Positions 17,613-25,508 of a stretch of DNA of 64,000 bases are shown here, in pieces. Positions within the stretch are counted from its first letter, which is position 1; each line of letters begins with the position of its first letter. A program made the translations under genes and the position numbers. Below the pieces are notes generated by a model, which searched no databases, was not told the origin of the DNA, and saw only the letters and a list, made by a program, of their open reading frames with translations. This DNA comes from Saccharothrix carnea (GTDB taxonomy: Bacteria; Actinomycetota; Actinomycetes; Mycobacteriales; Pseudonocardiaceae), in contig NZ_PYAX01000001.1 of NCBI RefSeq assembly GCF_003014735.1, positions 310,001 to 374,000 of the forward strand, given 5' to 3'.

Positions 17613-18350
17613 GTGTTGGTACTGCTGCCCCCGTCCGAGACCAAGGCCCTCGGTGGGTCCGGTGCGCCGCTCGACCTCGACCTGCTCTCCCACCCGGAGC
17701 TCACGCCGGTGCGCGGCAAGCTGGTCGACGCCTTGGTCGACCTCGCCACCGATGTGCCCGCCAGCCTGGCCGTGCTCGGGTTGTCCGAACGGCAGGCCGG
17801 CGAGGTGGAGCGCAACGCCGAACTGCGCCGCTCGCCCACGCTGCCCGCGCTGGCCCGGTACACGGGGGTGCTGTACGACGCGTTGGCGCTCGAGGAGTTG
17901 ACCAAGACCGAGAAGTCACGGGCCTTCGCCCGCCTCGCGGTGGCCTCGGCGCTGTTCGGCGTCGTCGGCGGCGGCGATCCGATCCCGGCCTACCGGCTGT
18001 CCGGCGGCAGCGTGCTGCCGTCAGTCGGGCCGCTCGGCGGGCTGTGGCGGCCCGCGCTCGAACCGGTGCTGGCGGCGGCCGACGAGTTCGTGGTCGACCT
18101 GCGGTCCAGCCCGTACACCTCGCTGGCCCGCATCCCCGGCGCCGCCGTGGTCCGCGTCGTCACCGAGGACGGCAAGGGGCGCCGCAACGCGGTCAGCCAC
18201 TTCAACAAGGCGCACAAGGGTCGGCTCGCGCAGGCGATCGTCAAGTCGCGGTCCGAGCCCACCGACCTCAAGGGGCTGATCAGGGTCGCGGTCCGGGCCG
18301 GGCTGCGGGTCGAGCCGACCGGTCCGCGGACCGCCGACCTGATCGTCTGA
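17613..18350 (+). CDS. yaaA: YaaA-family peroxide stress protein (DUF328)
   Basis: A 245-residue YaaA homologue; in Escherichia coli YaaA limits intracellular iron and protects from hydrogen peroxide, and the fold binds DNA. The N-terminal signature 'LVLLPPSETKALGG' and the C-terminal 'FNKAHKGRLAQAIVKSR' match the family; 'YTGVLYDALALEEL' corresponds to the conserved 'Y.G.vY..l' segment. GTG 17613 is chosen so the protein starts at the family N-terminus; a TTG nine bases earlier is an alternative. It appears to be a single gene, ending 11 bp before the stop of a converging small gene. Confidence 0.92.
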   Translation: MLVLLPPSETKALGGSGAPLDLDLLSHPELTPVRGKLVDALVDLATDVPASLAVLGLSERQAGEVERNAELRRSPTLPALARYTGVLYDALALEELTKTEKSRAFARLAVASALFGVVGGGDPIPAYRLSGGSVLPSVGPLGGLWRPALEPVLAAADEFVVDLRSSPYTSLARIPGAAVVRVVTEDGKGRRNAVSHFNKAHKGRLAQAIVKSRSEPTDLKGLIRVAVRAGLRVEPTGPRTADLIV

Positions 18351-18361
18351 CGGTCCGCGCC

Positions 18362-18604
18362 TCACGCCGAACGCGCCGGGTGGACCGAACGCACGGCCAC
18401 GGCCCGGTGGCGCCGGTCGGCGCGGTTCGGGGCCGAGTGCGCGGCGGTCGCCCGCAGGTCGGTCAGCACGCGCGGCACGTCGCGGTCCTCGGTGTCGGCA
18501 CTGCCCGCCAGCCGGGAGCCGAGGTGGAGTTGTCGCTGGTGGTTGCGCTCCAAGCCGTAGACGACGAGGGCGACGACGGCCAGGGCGATGAGGATCGAAG
18601 TCAT
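18362..18604 (-). CDS. Small single-pass membrane protein, unknown
   Basis: An 80-residue protein: ATG 18604, N-terminal hydrophobic helix 'MTSILIALAVVALVVYGLER', then a basic, His/Arg-rich cytoplasmic tail ('NHQRQLHLGSRLAG', 'NRADRRHRAVAVRSVHPA'). No known domain is recognised. It is divergent from the GlxA-type regulator gene with 86 bp between starts, and the inverted repeat at 18641-18677 sits in that gap. The regulator may therefore control it, but that is inference from position. Confidence 0.6.
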   Translation of the reverse strand: MTSILIALAVVALVVYGLERNHQRQLHLGSRLAGSADTEDRDVPRVLTDLRATAAHSAPNRADRRHRAVAVRSVHPARSA

Positions 18605-18640
18605 GGCACTAACTGTGCGATGCGCAAGAAACCGCCACAA

Positions 18641-18677
18641 TTGGCAGTCTTGCCGTTGTGCGTCAAGATCCTGCCAA
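18641..18677. promoter_or_regulatory. Inverted repeat between small membrane gene and GlxA-type regulator
   Basis: TTGGCAGTCTTG at 18641-18652 and CAAGATCCTGCCAA at 18664-18677 form an imperfect inverted repeat (7-bp outer arms TTGGCAG/CTGCCAA and 5-bp inner arms CTTG/CAAG region with a two-base bulge) separated by 11 bases. It lies in the divergent gap 14 bp before the regulator ATG. The most likely role is an autoregulatory operator, inferred from position only. Confidence 0.5.
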
Positions 18678-18690
18678 GTACCGTGGTGGC

Positions 18691-19641
18691 ATGCTGCGCA
18701 CCGTTGCCGCCGTCGTCATGGACGGCGTGGCGCCGTTCGAGTTCGGCGTGCTCTGCGAGGTCTTCGGCGTCGACCGCACCGACGACGGCGTGCCGCCGAT
18801 CGACTTCCGGGTCTGCGCCGAGCGCCCCGGCGAGCCGCTGCGCACCAGCATCGGCGTGTCCCTGACCCCCGAGCACGGCCTCGACGCGCTGGTGGACGCC
18901 GACCTGGTCGCGGTGGCCGCGGTGACGAACCGGCGGGAGTACCCGCCCCAGCTGCTCGAAGCCATCCGCGAAGCCCACCGGCGGGGCAGCACGTTGCTGT
19001 CGGTGTGCACCGGCGCGTTCGTGCTCGGCGCCGCCGGCCTGCTGGAAGGCCGCCGCTGCACCACCCACTGGCACCACGCCGCCGCGCTCGCCGAGCGCTT
19101 CCCCGACGCCAAGGTCGACCCGGACGTGCTGTTCGTGGACGACGGCGACATCGTGACCAGCGCGGGCACGGCCGCGGGCATCGACGCGTGCCTGCACGTG
19201 GTCCGCCGCGAGTTCGGCGCGGCCGTCACGGCGACCATCGCGCGCCGCATGGTCGTCGCGCCCCAGCGCGAGGGCGGTCAGCGCCAGTTCGTCGCGCTGC
19301 CCACGCCGCCGAACCAGGCCGACAGCCTCCAGCCGCTGCTGGCGTGGCTGCAGGACCGGCTCGACGCCGAGCACACCGTCACGAGCCTGGCCGAGCGCGC
19401 GAACATGTCGGAGCGCACGTTCGCCCGCCGCTTCGCCGCCGAGACCGGCACGACACCGCACCGCTGGCTCACCACCCAACGGGTCCTGCGCGCACGCCAG
19501 CTCCTGGAGGAGACGCGGCTCACCGTGGAGGACGTGGCGCACCGGTGCGGCTTCGGCACGGCCGCGTTGCTGCGCCACCACTTCACCGCCGTGGTGGGTG
19601 TTCCCCCAAAGGATTACCGACGCTCGTTTTCACACCGCTGA
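18691..19641 (+). CDS. GlxA-family transcriptional regulator (DJ-1/PfpI + AraC HTH)
   Basis: A 316-residue regulator. Residues about 1-165 form a DJ-1/PfpI-like domain starting 'MLRTVAAVVMDGVAPFEFGV' and containing the nucleophile-elbow-like 'LLSVCTGAFVLGAAGLLEGR' (C106). Residues about 215-315 form a two-helix-turn-helix AraC domain ('SLAERANMSERTFARRFAAE' and 'TVEDVAHRCGFGTAALLRHH', ending 'GVPPKDYRRSF'). The family senses an unknown small molecule through the first domain. ATG 18691 is preferred over an upstream in-frame GTG because the beta-strand starts there. An inverted repeat upstream may be its own operator. Confidence 0.92.
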   Translation: MLRTVAAVVMDGVAPFEFGVLCEVFGVDRTDDGVPPIDFRVCAERPGEPLRTSIGVSLTPEHGLDALVDADLVAVAAVTNRREYPPQLLEAIREAHRRGSTLLSVCTGAFVLGAAGLLEGRRCTTHWHHAAALAERFPDAKVDPDVLFVDDGDIVTSAGTAAGIDACLHVVRREFGAAVTATIARRMVVAPQREGGQRQFVALPTPPNQADSLQPLLAWLQDRLDAEHTVTSLAERANMSERTFARRFAAETGTTPHRWLTTQRVLRARQLLEETRLTVEDVAHRCGFGTAALLRHHFTAVVGVPPKDYRRSFSHR

Positions 19642-19708
19642 CCGCCATTTGCGTGACGGAGCGTCCGGAATTTGTCACCTGTCGTGAGGGTGATGACAGA
19701 ATGCCCGG

Positions 19709-20221
19709 GTGACCACCGACACACCCGATGACGCCTCTGGCAGGACGTTCCCGGCACCGGTCACCCCCGCCCAGCTGAGGGGGGCCACCGAGGACCTGCG
19801 GACCGACGCGCTCGACGCGCCGGAGGCGTTGAAGCGGGTGTGGTCCGGGCTGTGCCTGGCGCGACTGCTCGGCCTGCGCCTGGCCCTGGCCGACCGGACG
19901 TGGCAGCAGCGGCAGATCAACGCGGAGTCGTTGGAGCACCAGCTCGCGCACGACCTGGGCACCTCGGCGACGTTCGCGGACACCGCGCTCACCCTGCCGG
20001 ACACCGCGACGCCGACCCCCCTCCGGCCGGACGAGGTGAACGACGCCGTGGACGCGTTGGTTGACTTCAGCGGCACGGCCCGGGAGCGGATGCTGGCCGT
20101 CGCGCCGCGCGCCTCGCAGTGGCACGACGAACGCGTGCTGCGGCACGACTCGCTGGTGATCCGCCGGCTGGCGGCGGCCTGGCAGGGCGAGCTCGCCGGC
20201 TACCGCCTGGAGTCGCGATAA
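19709..20221 (+). CDS. Hypothetical helical protein
   Basis: A 170-residue protein from GTG 19709, predicted to be mostly helical and cytosolic. It has regions such as 'LKRVWSGLCLARLLGLRLAL' and 'DEVNDAVDALVDFSGTARER'. It has no signal peptide or membrane segment and no recognised motif. Codon bias in the third position fits a real actinobacterial gene. It stands between the GlxA-type regulator (67 bp upstream) and the RIO kinase gene on the same strand. I do not recognise a family. Confidence 0.65.
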   Translation: MTTDTPDDASGRTFPAPVTPAQLRGATEDLRTDALDAPEALKRVWSGLCLARLLGLRLALADRTWQQRQINAESLEHQLAHDLGTSATFADTALTLPDTATPTPLRPDEVNDAVDALVDFSGTARERMLAVAPRASQWHDERVLRHDSLVIRRLAAAWQGELAGYRLESR

Positions 20222-20316
20222 ATCGGTTGCGCCCGCGCGGCGGGGAAGGGCAGCCTGTGCCCGTACGCGCAGAGCGCCGGTGGTGGCAGACCACGGCGGA
20301 GTCGAGGAGGTGCCAG

Positions 20317-20373
20317 ATGGCGACAGCTGTCCGGGACGTGGCACCGACCCGTCCGCTCGCCCCGCTCGCCTGA
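20317..20373 (+). CDS. Candidate 18-residue small ORF upstream of the RIO kinase gene
   Basis: An ATG at 20317 is preceded by a strong Shine-Dalgarno GAGGAGGTG about 6 bases upstream and followed by 18 codons (MATAVRDVAPTRPLAPLA) to TGA at 20371-20373. It ends 72 bp before the kinase start. The otherwise unexplained strong ribosome binding site is the main support. It could be a leader peptide or chance; ribosome profiling or conservation would decide. Confidence 0.35.
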   Translation: MATAVRDVAPTRPLAPLA

Positions 20374-20445
20374 CGCGAACCCGCGCGAAGGACCACACCG
20401 CGCCGGGTGGGGGCGATCACTCCCACTTCACCTGGAGCTCATCCA

Positions 20446-21423
20446 GTGCGCGAGCACGATCAGTACACCGATCTCGAAGCCGATTTCGACCACGCCGACG
20501 ACCTCAAGTGGCGTGCCAAGAAAGCCAAGAAGGCCTCCGCCCGCACCGACGGCGACGTCGAGCCGGGCCGTCGCGGCCGGCTCACCGAGGAGGCCAAGGA
20601 CCGCCTCGCCCAGATGCGGGAGGACGCCGTCGCGGCGGACGTCCCGGAGGACGGCGACCGCTGGTCCACCTGGGGCGATGCCGACCAGGGGCCGAAACCG
20701 CACCCGGAGTGGCTGGTCACGGACCTGTCCGCGGTGGACCGCGAGCTGGGGATCGTGAAGACCGGCAAGGAGGCGGACGTCTTCCTGCTGGAACGAGCGC
20801 TGCCCGGCACCGACCGGTCGTGCCTGCTGGCCGCGAAGCGGTACCGCAGCAACGACCACCGGCTGTTCCACCGGGACGCGGGCTACCTCGAAGGCCGCCG
20901 CATGCGGCGGTCCCGGGAGATGCGCGCGATGACCAACCGCAGCGCGTTCGGCCGCAACCTCATCGCCGAGCGGTGGGCCGTGGCCGAGTTCGCCGCGCTG
21001 GCGACGCTGTGGCAGTTGGGCGCACCCGTGCCCTATCCGGTGCAGCGCGACGGCACCGAACTGCTGCTGGAGTTCGTCGGCACGGACGGCGCGGCGGCGC
21101 CGAGGCTGGCGCAGCTGCGGCCGGAGCCGGACGAGCTGCTCGACCTGTGGCGGCAACTGGTGGACGCGCTGGGCGTGATGGCGTCCGCCGGGATGGCGCA
21201 CGGCGACCTGTCCGCGTTCAACCTGATGGTGCACGACGGTCGGCTGGTCGTGATCGACCTGCCACAGGTGGTGGACCTGGTGGCGAACCCGCGCGGACCG
21301 GAGTTCCTGGAACGGGACGTGCGCAACGTGGCCGGCTGGTTCACCGCGCGCGGCCTCGCGCCGGAGCTGGCGGAGCCGCACGGCGTCACCGAGATGCTGC
21401 TCGACGTGGCCGGTCTGCGCTGA
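20446..21423 (+). CDS. RIO1-type protein kinase
   Basis: A 325-residue atypical kinase of the RIO family. The N-terminus is basic and charged (1-60, 'LKWRAKKAKKASAR'). The kinase region begins near 100: a glycine-poor nucleotide loop 'VKTGKEADVFLLERA', the ATP-binding Lys131 in 'AAKRYRS', the catalytic HGDLSAFN at 252-259 (D254, N259) and the metal-binding 'VVIDLPQVVD' (D271). These are the RIO versions of the kinase motifs. RIO kinases act in rRNA processing in archaea and eukaryotes; the bacterial role is unknown. GTG 20446 has a GGAG about 10 bases upstream. A perfect terminator hairpin follows. Confidence 0.9.
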   Translation: MREHDQYTDLEADFDHADDLKWRAKKAKKASARTDGDVEPGRRGRLTEEAKDRLAQMREDAVAADVPEDGDRWSTWGDADQGPKPHPEWLVTDLSAVDRELGIVKTGKEADVFLLERALPGTDRSCLLAAKRYRSNDHRLFHRDAGYLEGRRMRRSREMRAMTNRSAFGRNLIAERWAVAEFAALATLWQLGAPVPYPVQRDGTELLLEFVGTDGAAAPRLAQLRPEPDELLDLWRQLVDALGVMASAGMAHGDLSAFNLMVHDGRLVVIDLPQVVDLVANPRGPEFLERDVRNVAGWFTARGLAPELAEPHGVTEMLLDVAGLR

Positions 21424-21436
21424 GAGGACCGGTCTC

Positions 21437-21475
21437 GGTGACCACTTCGGGGTCGCACACCCCGAAGTGGTCACC
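21437..21475 (+). terminator. Hairpin terminator after the RIO kinase gene
   Basis: A perfect 17-bp stem: GGTGACCACTTCGGGGT (21437-21453) pairs with ACCCCGAAGTGGTCACC (21459-21475) around the loop CGCAC. It begins 13 bp after the kinase stop. No T-run follows. It is the clearest end of that transcription unit. Confidence 0.85.
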
Positions 21476-21841
21476 GCGCGGATTCGCGGTTGCTCCGTTC
21501 AGTTGGTGCGCACTGCGTCGGACTGCTGGCGGGAGGTACGTTCGTCTGTCTTGTGACGTGCACTTTTGCGGTTCTCGGCTATCCTCGGCACGGCACCCGC
21601 GATCGTCCGGTCGACCACCCGTGTGCGCGAGAACACCGCCGGGATGACGAACTCCGGCGCGTGATCAGCTAGACTGAGTGGTGCACCGCCCGGTGGCGCC
21701 ACTGAGCGCCCCAGGCTGCCAGGGTGGCCGGTGGTGCTTCCCAACCACTATCGGCGCGATCCGCGCGCCGGGCCCGTCCCCGCGATCGCGCCTGCTCAAG
21801 CAGAGCAATCCTCGAGACGTGCCGTGTCCCGGAGGTTTGTT
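21476..21841 (+). other. Non-coding upstream region of the DEAD-box helicase gene
   Basis: 366 bp with no convincing gene. Both strands have short open frames but none with a good start, ribosome binding site or recognisable protein. The last bases carry the GGAGG used by the helicase. A TAGACT near 21670 resembles a -10 element without a clear -35. A long 5' leader, as in cold-induced helicase genes, would fit, but that is inference. Confidence 0.5.
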
Positions 21842-23332
21842 TTGCCGACAATGTCCCAAGGCCGTTCCGAGCGCCCGCAGTTCCGCAAGCCCCGCAGTAA
21901 CCGGCGCCCAGGCCAGGGCAACCGTCGTCCCGCTCCCAGCGCGGAGCTGACGACCACCATCCCCGAACACGTCGAGAGCACGATGCCCGAGGGCCCGCTG
22001 CCCTCGTTCGCCGAGCTGGGCCTGTCCGACGAGCTGCTGCGCGCGCTCGAGCAGGCGGGCATCACCGAGCCGTTCCCCATCCAGGCCGCCACGCTGCCGG
22101 ACGCCATGGCGGGTCGTGACCTCCTCGGCCGCGGCCAGACCGGCTCCGGCAAGACGCTGGCGTTCGGCCTGGCGCTGCTGTCCCGCCTGACCGGTGGTCG
22201 GGCCAAGCCGCTCAAGCCGCGCGCGCTCGTGCTCGTGCCCACCCGTGAGCTGGCGATGCAGGTCGAGGAAGCCCTCAGCCCGTTCGCCCGTTCGCTGGGC
22301 CTGTGGTGCCGCACGGTCGTCGGCGGCACGTCGTTCCCGCGTCAGGTCGACGCGCTGCGCCGTGGTGTCGACCTGCTGATCGCCACCCCGGGTCGGCTCT
22401 CCGACCACGTGCGGCAGGGCACGGCCGACCTGTCCGAGGTCATGTTCACCGCGTTGGACGAGGCCGACCAGATGGCGGACATGGGCTTCATGCCGCAGGT
22501 CCGGGCGATCCTCGACCTGACGCCGCAGAACGGCCAGCGGCTGCTGTTCTCCGCCACGCTCGACGGCGACGTGGACAAGCTCGTCCGCCAGTACCTGCAC
22601 GACCCGGTGGTCCACTCGGTCTCGCCGCCCACGGGCAGCGTCACCACGATGGAGCACCACCTGCTGTTCGTGTCCGCCGAGGACAAGCAGAACGTGGTCA
22701 CCGAGGTCGCCGCGCGCGAGGGTCGCACGATCATGTTCGTGCGCACCAAGCACCACGTGGACCGGTTGGCCAAGAAGCTGCGGTCGATGGGCGTGCACGC
22801 CGGTGCGTTGCACGGCGGGAAGGCGCAGAGCGCGCGCACACGTGTCCTGGGCCAGTTCCGCGAGGGCTCCATGCCGGTGCTGATCGCGACCGACGTGGCG
22901 GCGCGCGGCATCCACGTGGACGACGTGAGCCTCGTGGTCCACGTCGACCCGCCCGCCGACCCGAAGGACTACCTGCACCGCGCCGGCCGCACCGCGCGGG
23001 CCGGCCAGTCGGGCACGGTCGTCACGCTGGTCACGCACGACCAGCGGCGCACCGTGCAGGGCCTGACCGCGCGCGCGGGCGTCCGACCGACGTCCACCAA
23101 GGTCCGTCCCGGCGACGAGGAACTGGTCCGCATCACGGGCGCCCGCGTGCCCAGCGGCATCCCGGTCGCCGAGCCGGAGGTCCCGGTGCGCGCCCGTCGT
23201 GGTGGCGGCGGCGGCGGTGGCCCTCGCCGCAGCGGCGGCGGCAGCGGTGGTGGCTTCGGCGGCTTCCGCGGCGGCCGTTCCGAGCGGGACCGCGGCAGCT
23301 CGGGCCGCCCCCGCCGGGTGGCACAGCACTAG
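21842..23332 (+). CDS. DEAD-box ATP-dependent RNA helicase
   Basis: A 496-residue RNA helicase with all DEAD-box motifs: Q motif around 'EPFPIQAATLPDAMAGRDLL', motif I GRGQTGSGKT, Ia PTRELAMQ, II DEAD, III SAT, IV 'GRTIMFVRTK', V 'ATDVAARGIHV' and VI 'HRAGRTARAG'. The C-terminal tail is Gly/Arg-rich, typical of RNA-binding tails in RhlE-type enzymes. It likely remodels structured RNA in ribosome assembly or mRNA decay. I start at TTG 21842 because GGAGG lies 6 bases upstream; the ATG at 21851 is the alternative. It is followed by a strong terminator. Confidence 0.95.
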   Translation: MPTMSQGRSERPQFRKPRSNRRPGQGNRRPAPSAELTTTIPEHVESTMPEGPLPSFAELGLSDELLRALEQAGITEPFPIQAATLPDAMAGRDLLGRGQTGSGKTLAFGLALLSRLTGGRAKPLKPRALVLVPTRELAMQVEEALSPFARSLGLWCRTVVGGTSFPRQVDALRRGVDLLIATPGRLSDHVRQGTADLSEVMFTALDEADQMADMGFMPQVRAILDLTPQNGQRLLFSATLDGDVDKLVRQYLHDPVVHSVSPPTGSVTTMEHHLLFVSAEDKQNVVTEVAAREGRTIMFVRTKHHVDRLAKKLRSMGVHAGALHGGKAQSARTRVLGQFREGSMPVLIATDVAARGIHVDDVSLVVHVDPPADPKDYLHRAGRTARAGQSGTVVTLVTHDQRRTVQGLTARAGVRPTSTKVRPGDEELVRITGARVPSGIPVAEPEVPVRARRGGGGGGGPRRSGGGSGGGFGGFRGGRSERDRGSSGRPRRVAQH

Positions 23333-23397
23333 TCCACAGCTGACCGCCGCACCGGCCTCTGACACCCGAAATTGTCAGACCCTTGTGGCAGCATGAA

Positions 23398-23433
23398 AGC
23401 AGGGGTCCCCTTTGCCGGGGACCTCTGCTTTTG
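23398..23433 (+). terminator. Rho-independent terminator after the helicase gene
   Basis: AGCAGGGGTCCCC (23398-23410) pairs with GGGGACCTCTGCT (23417-23429) with one G-T wobble, loop TTTGCC, followed by TTTTGCG. This has both stem and T-run. The GTCCCC/GGGGAC core recurs in the hairpin at 43641. Confidence 0.9.
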
Positions 23434-23576
23434 CGTTCCCCCGAGCCTTCGCCTCGACCGCGCGTCGCGCACGGCGGGCAGGTCGTCGGGGCACCCCCGG
23501 GTCGGACGTGGGACCGCGACAACGCGGCCGATCAAACTCGGCCAGGCGGCACGCACCTGACCGCTAGGGTTGCGGC

Positions 23577-24416
23577 GTGGACGCCCGCGAGACCGTGAAC
23601 CGGCAGGTCAGGTTCGGTACGGCGAGGCTGGCACCCGCGCCGTACCGCCCGACCGGCTGGGTGCTCACGGTCGACGGCGCCCTCCAGTCCTATGTGGATC
23701 TGGCCGACCCGACCTACCTGCACGTGCCGTACATCAAGTGGGCCGCCCGAGTGCTGGACCTGCACTGGCCCGCCGGCGAGCCGGTGTCGGCCATCCAGGT
23801 CGGCGGCGGTGGTTTCACGATCGCGAGGTACCTGGCGGCGACCCGTCCCGGTTCGCGCCAGACCGTCTACGAACTGGACGGCCCACTGGTCGACCTAGTG
23901 CGCTCGCACCTCGACCTGGACGCGATCGCGAACCTCGAAGTGCGCGTCGAGGACGGCGAATCAGGCATCGAACGCACCCGCGACGCGTCCGCCGACGTGG
24001 TCGTCGTGGACGTCTTCCGGGCGGGCCTCATGACGCCCGACCTGGCCACCGTGGAGTTCCTGCGCGAGAGCGCCAGGGTGCTCCGCCCCGGCGGCCTCCA
24101 CCTCGCCAACGCGTGGTCCGCGGCGGACCTGGACCTGCCGCTCCGCGCCGTAGCGTCCCTCGCGGAGGTGTTCCGGCACGTCGTGCTCCTCGCCGAACCG
24201 GGCCTGCTCCTGGGCCAACGGGACGGCAACGTGGTCCTGGCCGCCTCCGACCGCGAGTTGCCCCAGCGGGCGCTCACCGCGTGGGCGGAGTCGGCGGGCC
24301 ACCGCGTGTTCTGCCTCTCGGCCGCCCAGCTCCAAGCCCTTCGCGGTGCGGCGGCGCCGCTGACCGCCGAGAACCCGGCAGGCGCCGTCCTCCCGGTGCG
24401 CCGCTGGGACCGGTGA
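23577..24416 (+). CDS. Spermidine synthase-like SAM-fold protein
   Basis: A 279-residue protein with the spermidine synthase/methyltransferase Rossmann fold: 'VSAIQVGGGGFTIARYLAAT' is the nucleotide-binding loop, 'TVYELDGPLVDLVRSHLDL' the acidic strand end, and 'ASADVVVVDVFRAGLMTPDL' the region after it. Upstream, 'TGWVLTVDGALQSYVDLADP' resembles the N-terminal tetramerisation strands of spermidine synthases. It lacks a clear polyamine-synthase DxxSD-type motif, so it may be a non-catalytic or differently specific relative, as often in actinobacteria. GTG 23577 start. A long hairpin separates it from the converging ArsR gene. Confidence 0.82.
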   Translation: MDARETVNRQVRFGTARLAPAPYRPTGWVLTVDGALQSYVDLADPTYLHVPYIKWAARVLDLHWPAGEPVSAIQVGGGGFTIARYLAATRPGSRQTVYELDGPLVDLVRSHLDLDAIANLEVRVEDGESGIERTRDASADVVVVDVFRAGLMTPDLATVEFLRESARVLRPGGLHLANAWSAADLDLPLRAVASLAEVFRHVVLLAEPGLLLGQRDGNVVLAASDRELPQRALTAWAESAGHRVFCLSAAQLQALRGAAAPLTAENPAGAVLPVRRWDR

Positions 24417-24463
24417 GCGCGTGATCCACCGGAGTCGCTCGGCGAGCGTCCTCCGCCGGGACC

Positions 24464-24537
24464 AGTGCCGCGACCGGCAGCCTCTGCCCCGTGTTCCACC
24501 GGCCGGACGGGTGCATCGGGGTGCCGGTCGCGGCACT
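24464..24537. terminator. Large hairpin between converging genes
   Basis: A perfect 16-bp inverted repeat: AGTGCCGCGACCGGCA (24464-24479) and TGCCGGTCGCGGCACT (24522-24537), with a 42-base interior that itself has CCCCG/CGGGG arms. The right arm touches the stop codon of the ArsR-type gene (24536-24538). Placement between two converging genes points to a bidirectional terminator. Confidence 0.6.
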
Positions 24538-25420
24538 AGCTCAACAACGCGTCGGCCCGGGTGGTGCGCATGTGCAGCACGTGCCGACCTTCACGGCGGG
24601 TCGTCACCAGCCGTGCGGCCCGCAGCACGCCGATGTGCTGGGACACCGCACCCGCCGTGACGCCGAGCGCCGCGGCCAGGTCCGTCGTGCTCTTCGGCGC
24701 TTCGAGCAACGTGAGCAGGTGGGCGCGGGTGCGGCCGATCAGGGCGGCCAGGTCGTCCGGTGTCCCCCGGTCCTCCCACAGGGTGCCGATGCCGCGTGCC
24801 GGGTAGCGGAGCACGCCCTGGCCGACCGGGTCGATCGCGATCCACGCCTTCGGCCAGCAGAACACGCTCGGGCACAGCACGAGACCGTGCTCGGCCAGGT
24901 CGACCCGGTGCTCGGGCTTGCGGTGCAGGACCAGTTCGCCGTCCGCCCACGTGACCTCGGGGTGCAGGTCGTGGAACACCGCCTCGACGCCCTTGTCGGC
25001 CAGGGTCGCCGCCCGCGCGGCGATGTCGGCTTCCAGCACCGCGGTGATCCGCTTCCAGTGCGGCGCGATGAGCCGGTCGTGGCAACGCCGGATCACGTCC
25101 GCCTCGGGTCGCGCGACCTGCCGCAGCTCGGCGTCGAGGTCGGGCATCCGCACGTCCGGCACGGGCATCAGGTCGGCCGGTTTCGCCGGGCCCTCCAGCC
25201 TGGCCAACAGCGTGTCCAACCCGTCGATGCCGTCGAGCCGCTCCCGCGCCCACCGCACCCACGGCAGGTGCACGGCGTGCGCGCCCGGCGTGCGCAGCCC
25301 GTCGACCGCCATCACGGTCTCGAACACCGGGGAGTAGGCGAACCGCACCTTGGCCAACCCCACCCCGGCGAGCCGCACCCACACCGCCACGACGTCCCCG
25401 TTCCACGCGACCGCGGCCAT
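24536..25420 (-). CDS. ArsR-family transcriptional regulator (DUF5937-like N-terminal domain)
   Basis: A 294-residue regulator. The C-terminal about 75 residues form a winged helix: 'STTDLAAALGVTAGAVSQHI' followed by 'GVLRAARLVTTRREGRHVLH', the ArsR pattern. The N-terminal part (about 15-210, beginning 'VGLAKVRFAYSPVFETVMAV') matches the DUF5937-type domain found in actinobacterial ArsR-like regulators; its ligand is unknown. No metal-binding cysteine pair typical of ArsR/SmtB is seen. It is divergent from a membrane protein gene; the composite palindrome at 25467-25506 between them is a likely binding site. ATG 25420. Confidence 0.88.
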   Translation of the reverse strand: MAAVAWNGDVVAVWVRLAGVGLAKVRFAYSPVFETVMAVDGLRTPGAHAVHLPWVRWARERLDGIDGLDTLLARLEGPAKPADLMPVPDVRMPDLDAELRQVARPEADVIRRCHDRLIAPHWKRITAVLEADIAARAATLADKGVEAVFHDLHPEVTWADGELVLHRKPEHRVDLAEHGLVLCPSVFCWPKAWIAIDPVGQGVLRYPARGIGTLWEDRGTPDDLAALIGRTRAHLLTLLEAPKSTTDLAAALGVTAGAVSQHIGVLRAARLVTTRREGRHVLHMRTTRADALLS

Positions 25421-25466
25421 TGTCCCACCTGGACGGTGGCCTGCCCTACCTCGCACGGCATGGCCT

Positions 25467-25506
25467 GCACCAGTGATCCCGGCCGGGCGCCGGCCGACGC
25501 TGGTGC
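25467..25506. promoter_or_regulatory. Composite palindrome immediately before the membrane protein start
   Basis: Nested arms: GCACCAG (25467-25473) with CTGGTGC (25500-25506), and CGGCCGG (25480-25486) with CCGGCCG (25490-25496), centred on GCG. It ends two bases before the ATG at 25509, leaving no visible ribosome binding site, and lies in the gap to the divergent ArsR-type gene. It may be the regulator's operator or a translation-blocking hairpin. Confidence 0.5.
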
Positions 25507-25508
25507 CC

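Noticed and set aside
23199..23396. Small Ala-rich ORF at the helicase 3' end
   Set aside because: It is another frame of the Gly/Arg-rich helicase tail, with no start signal.
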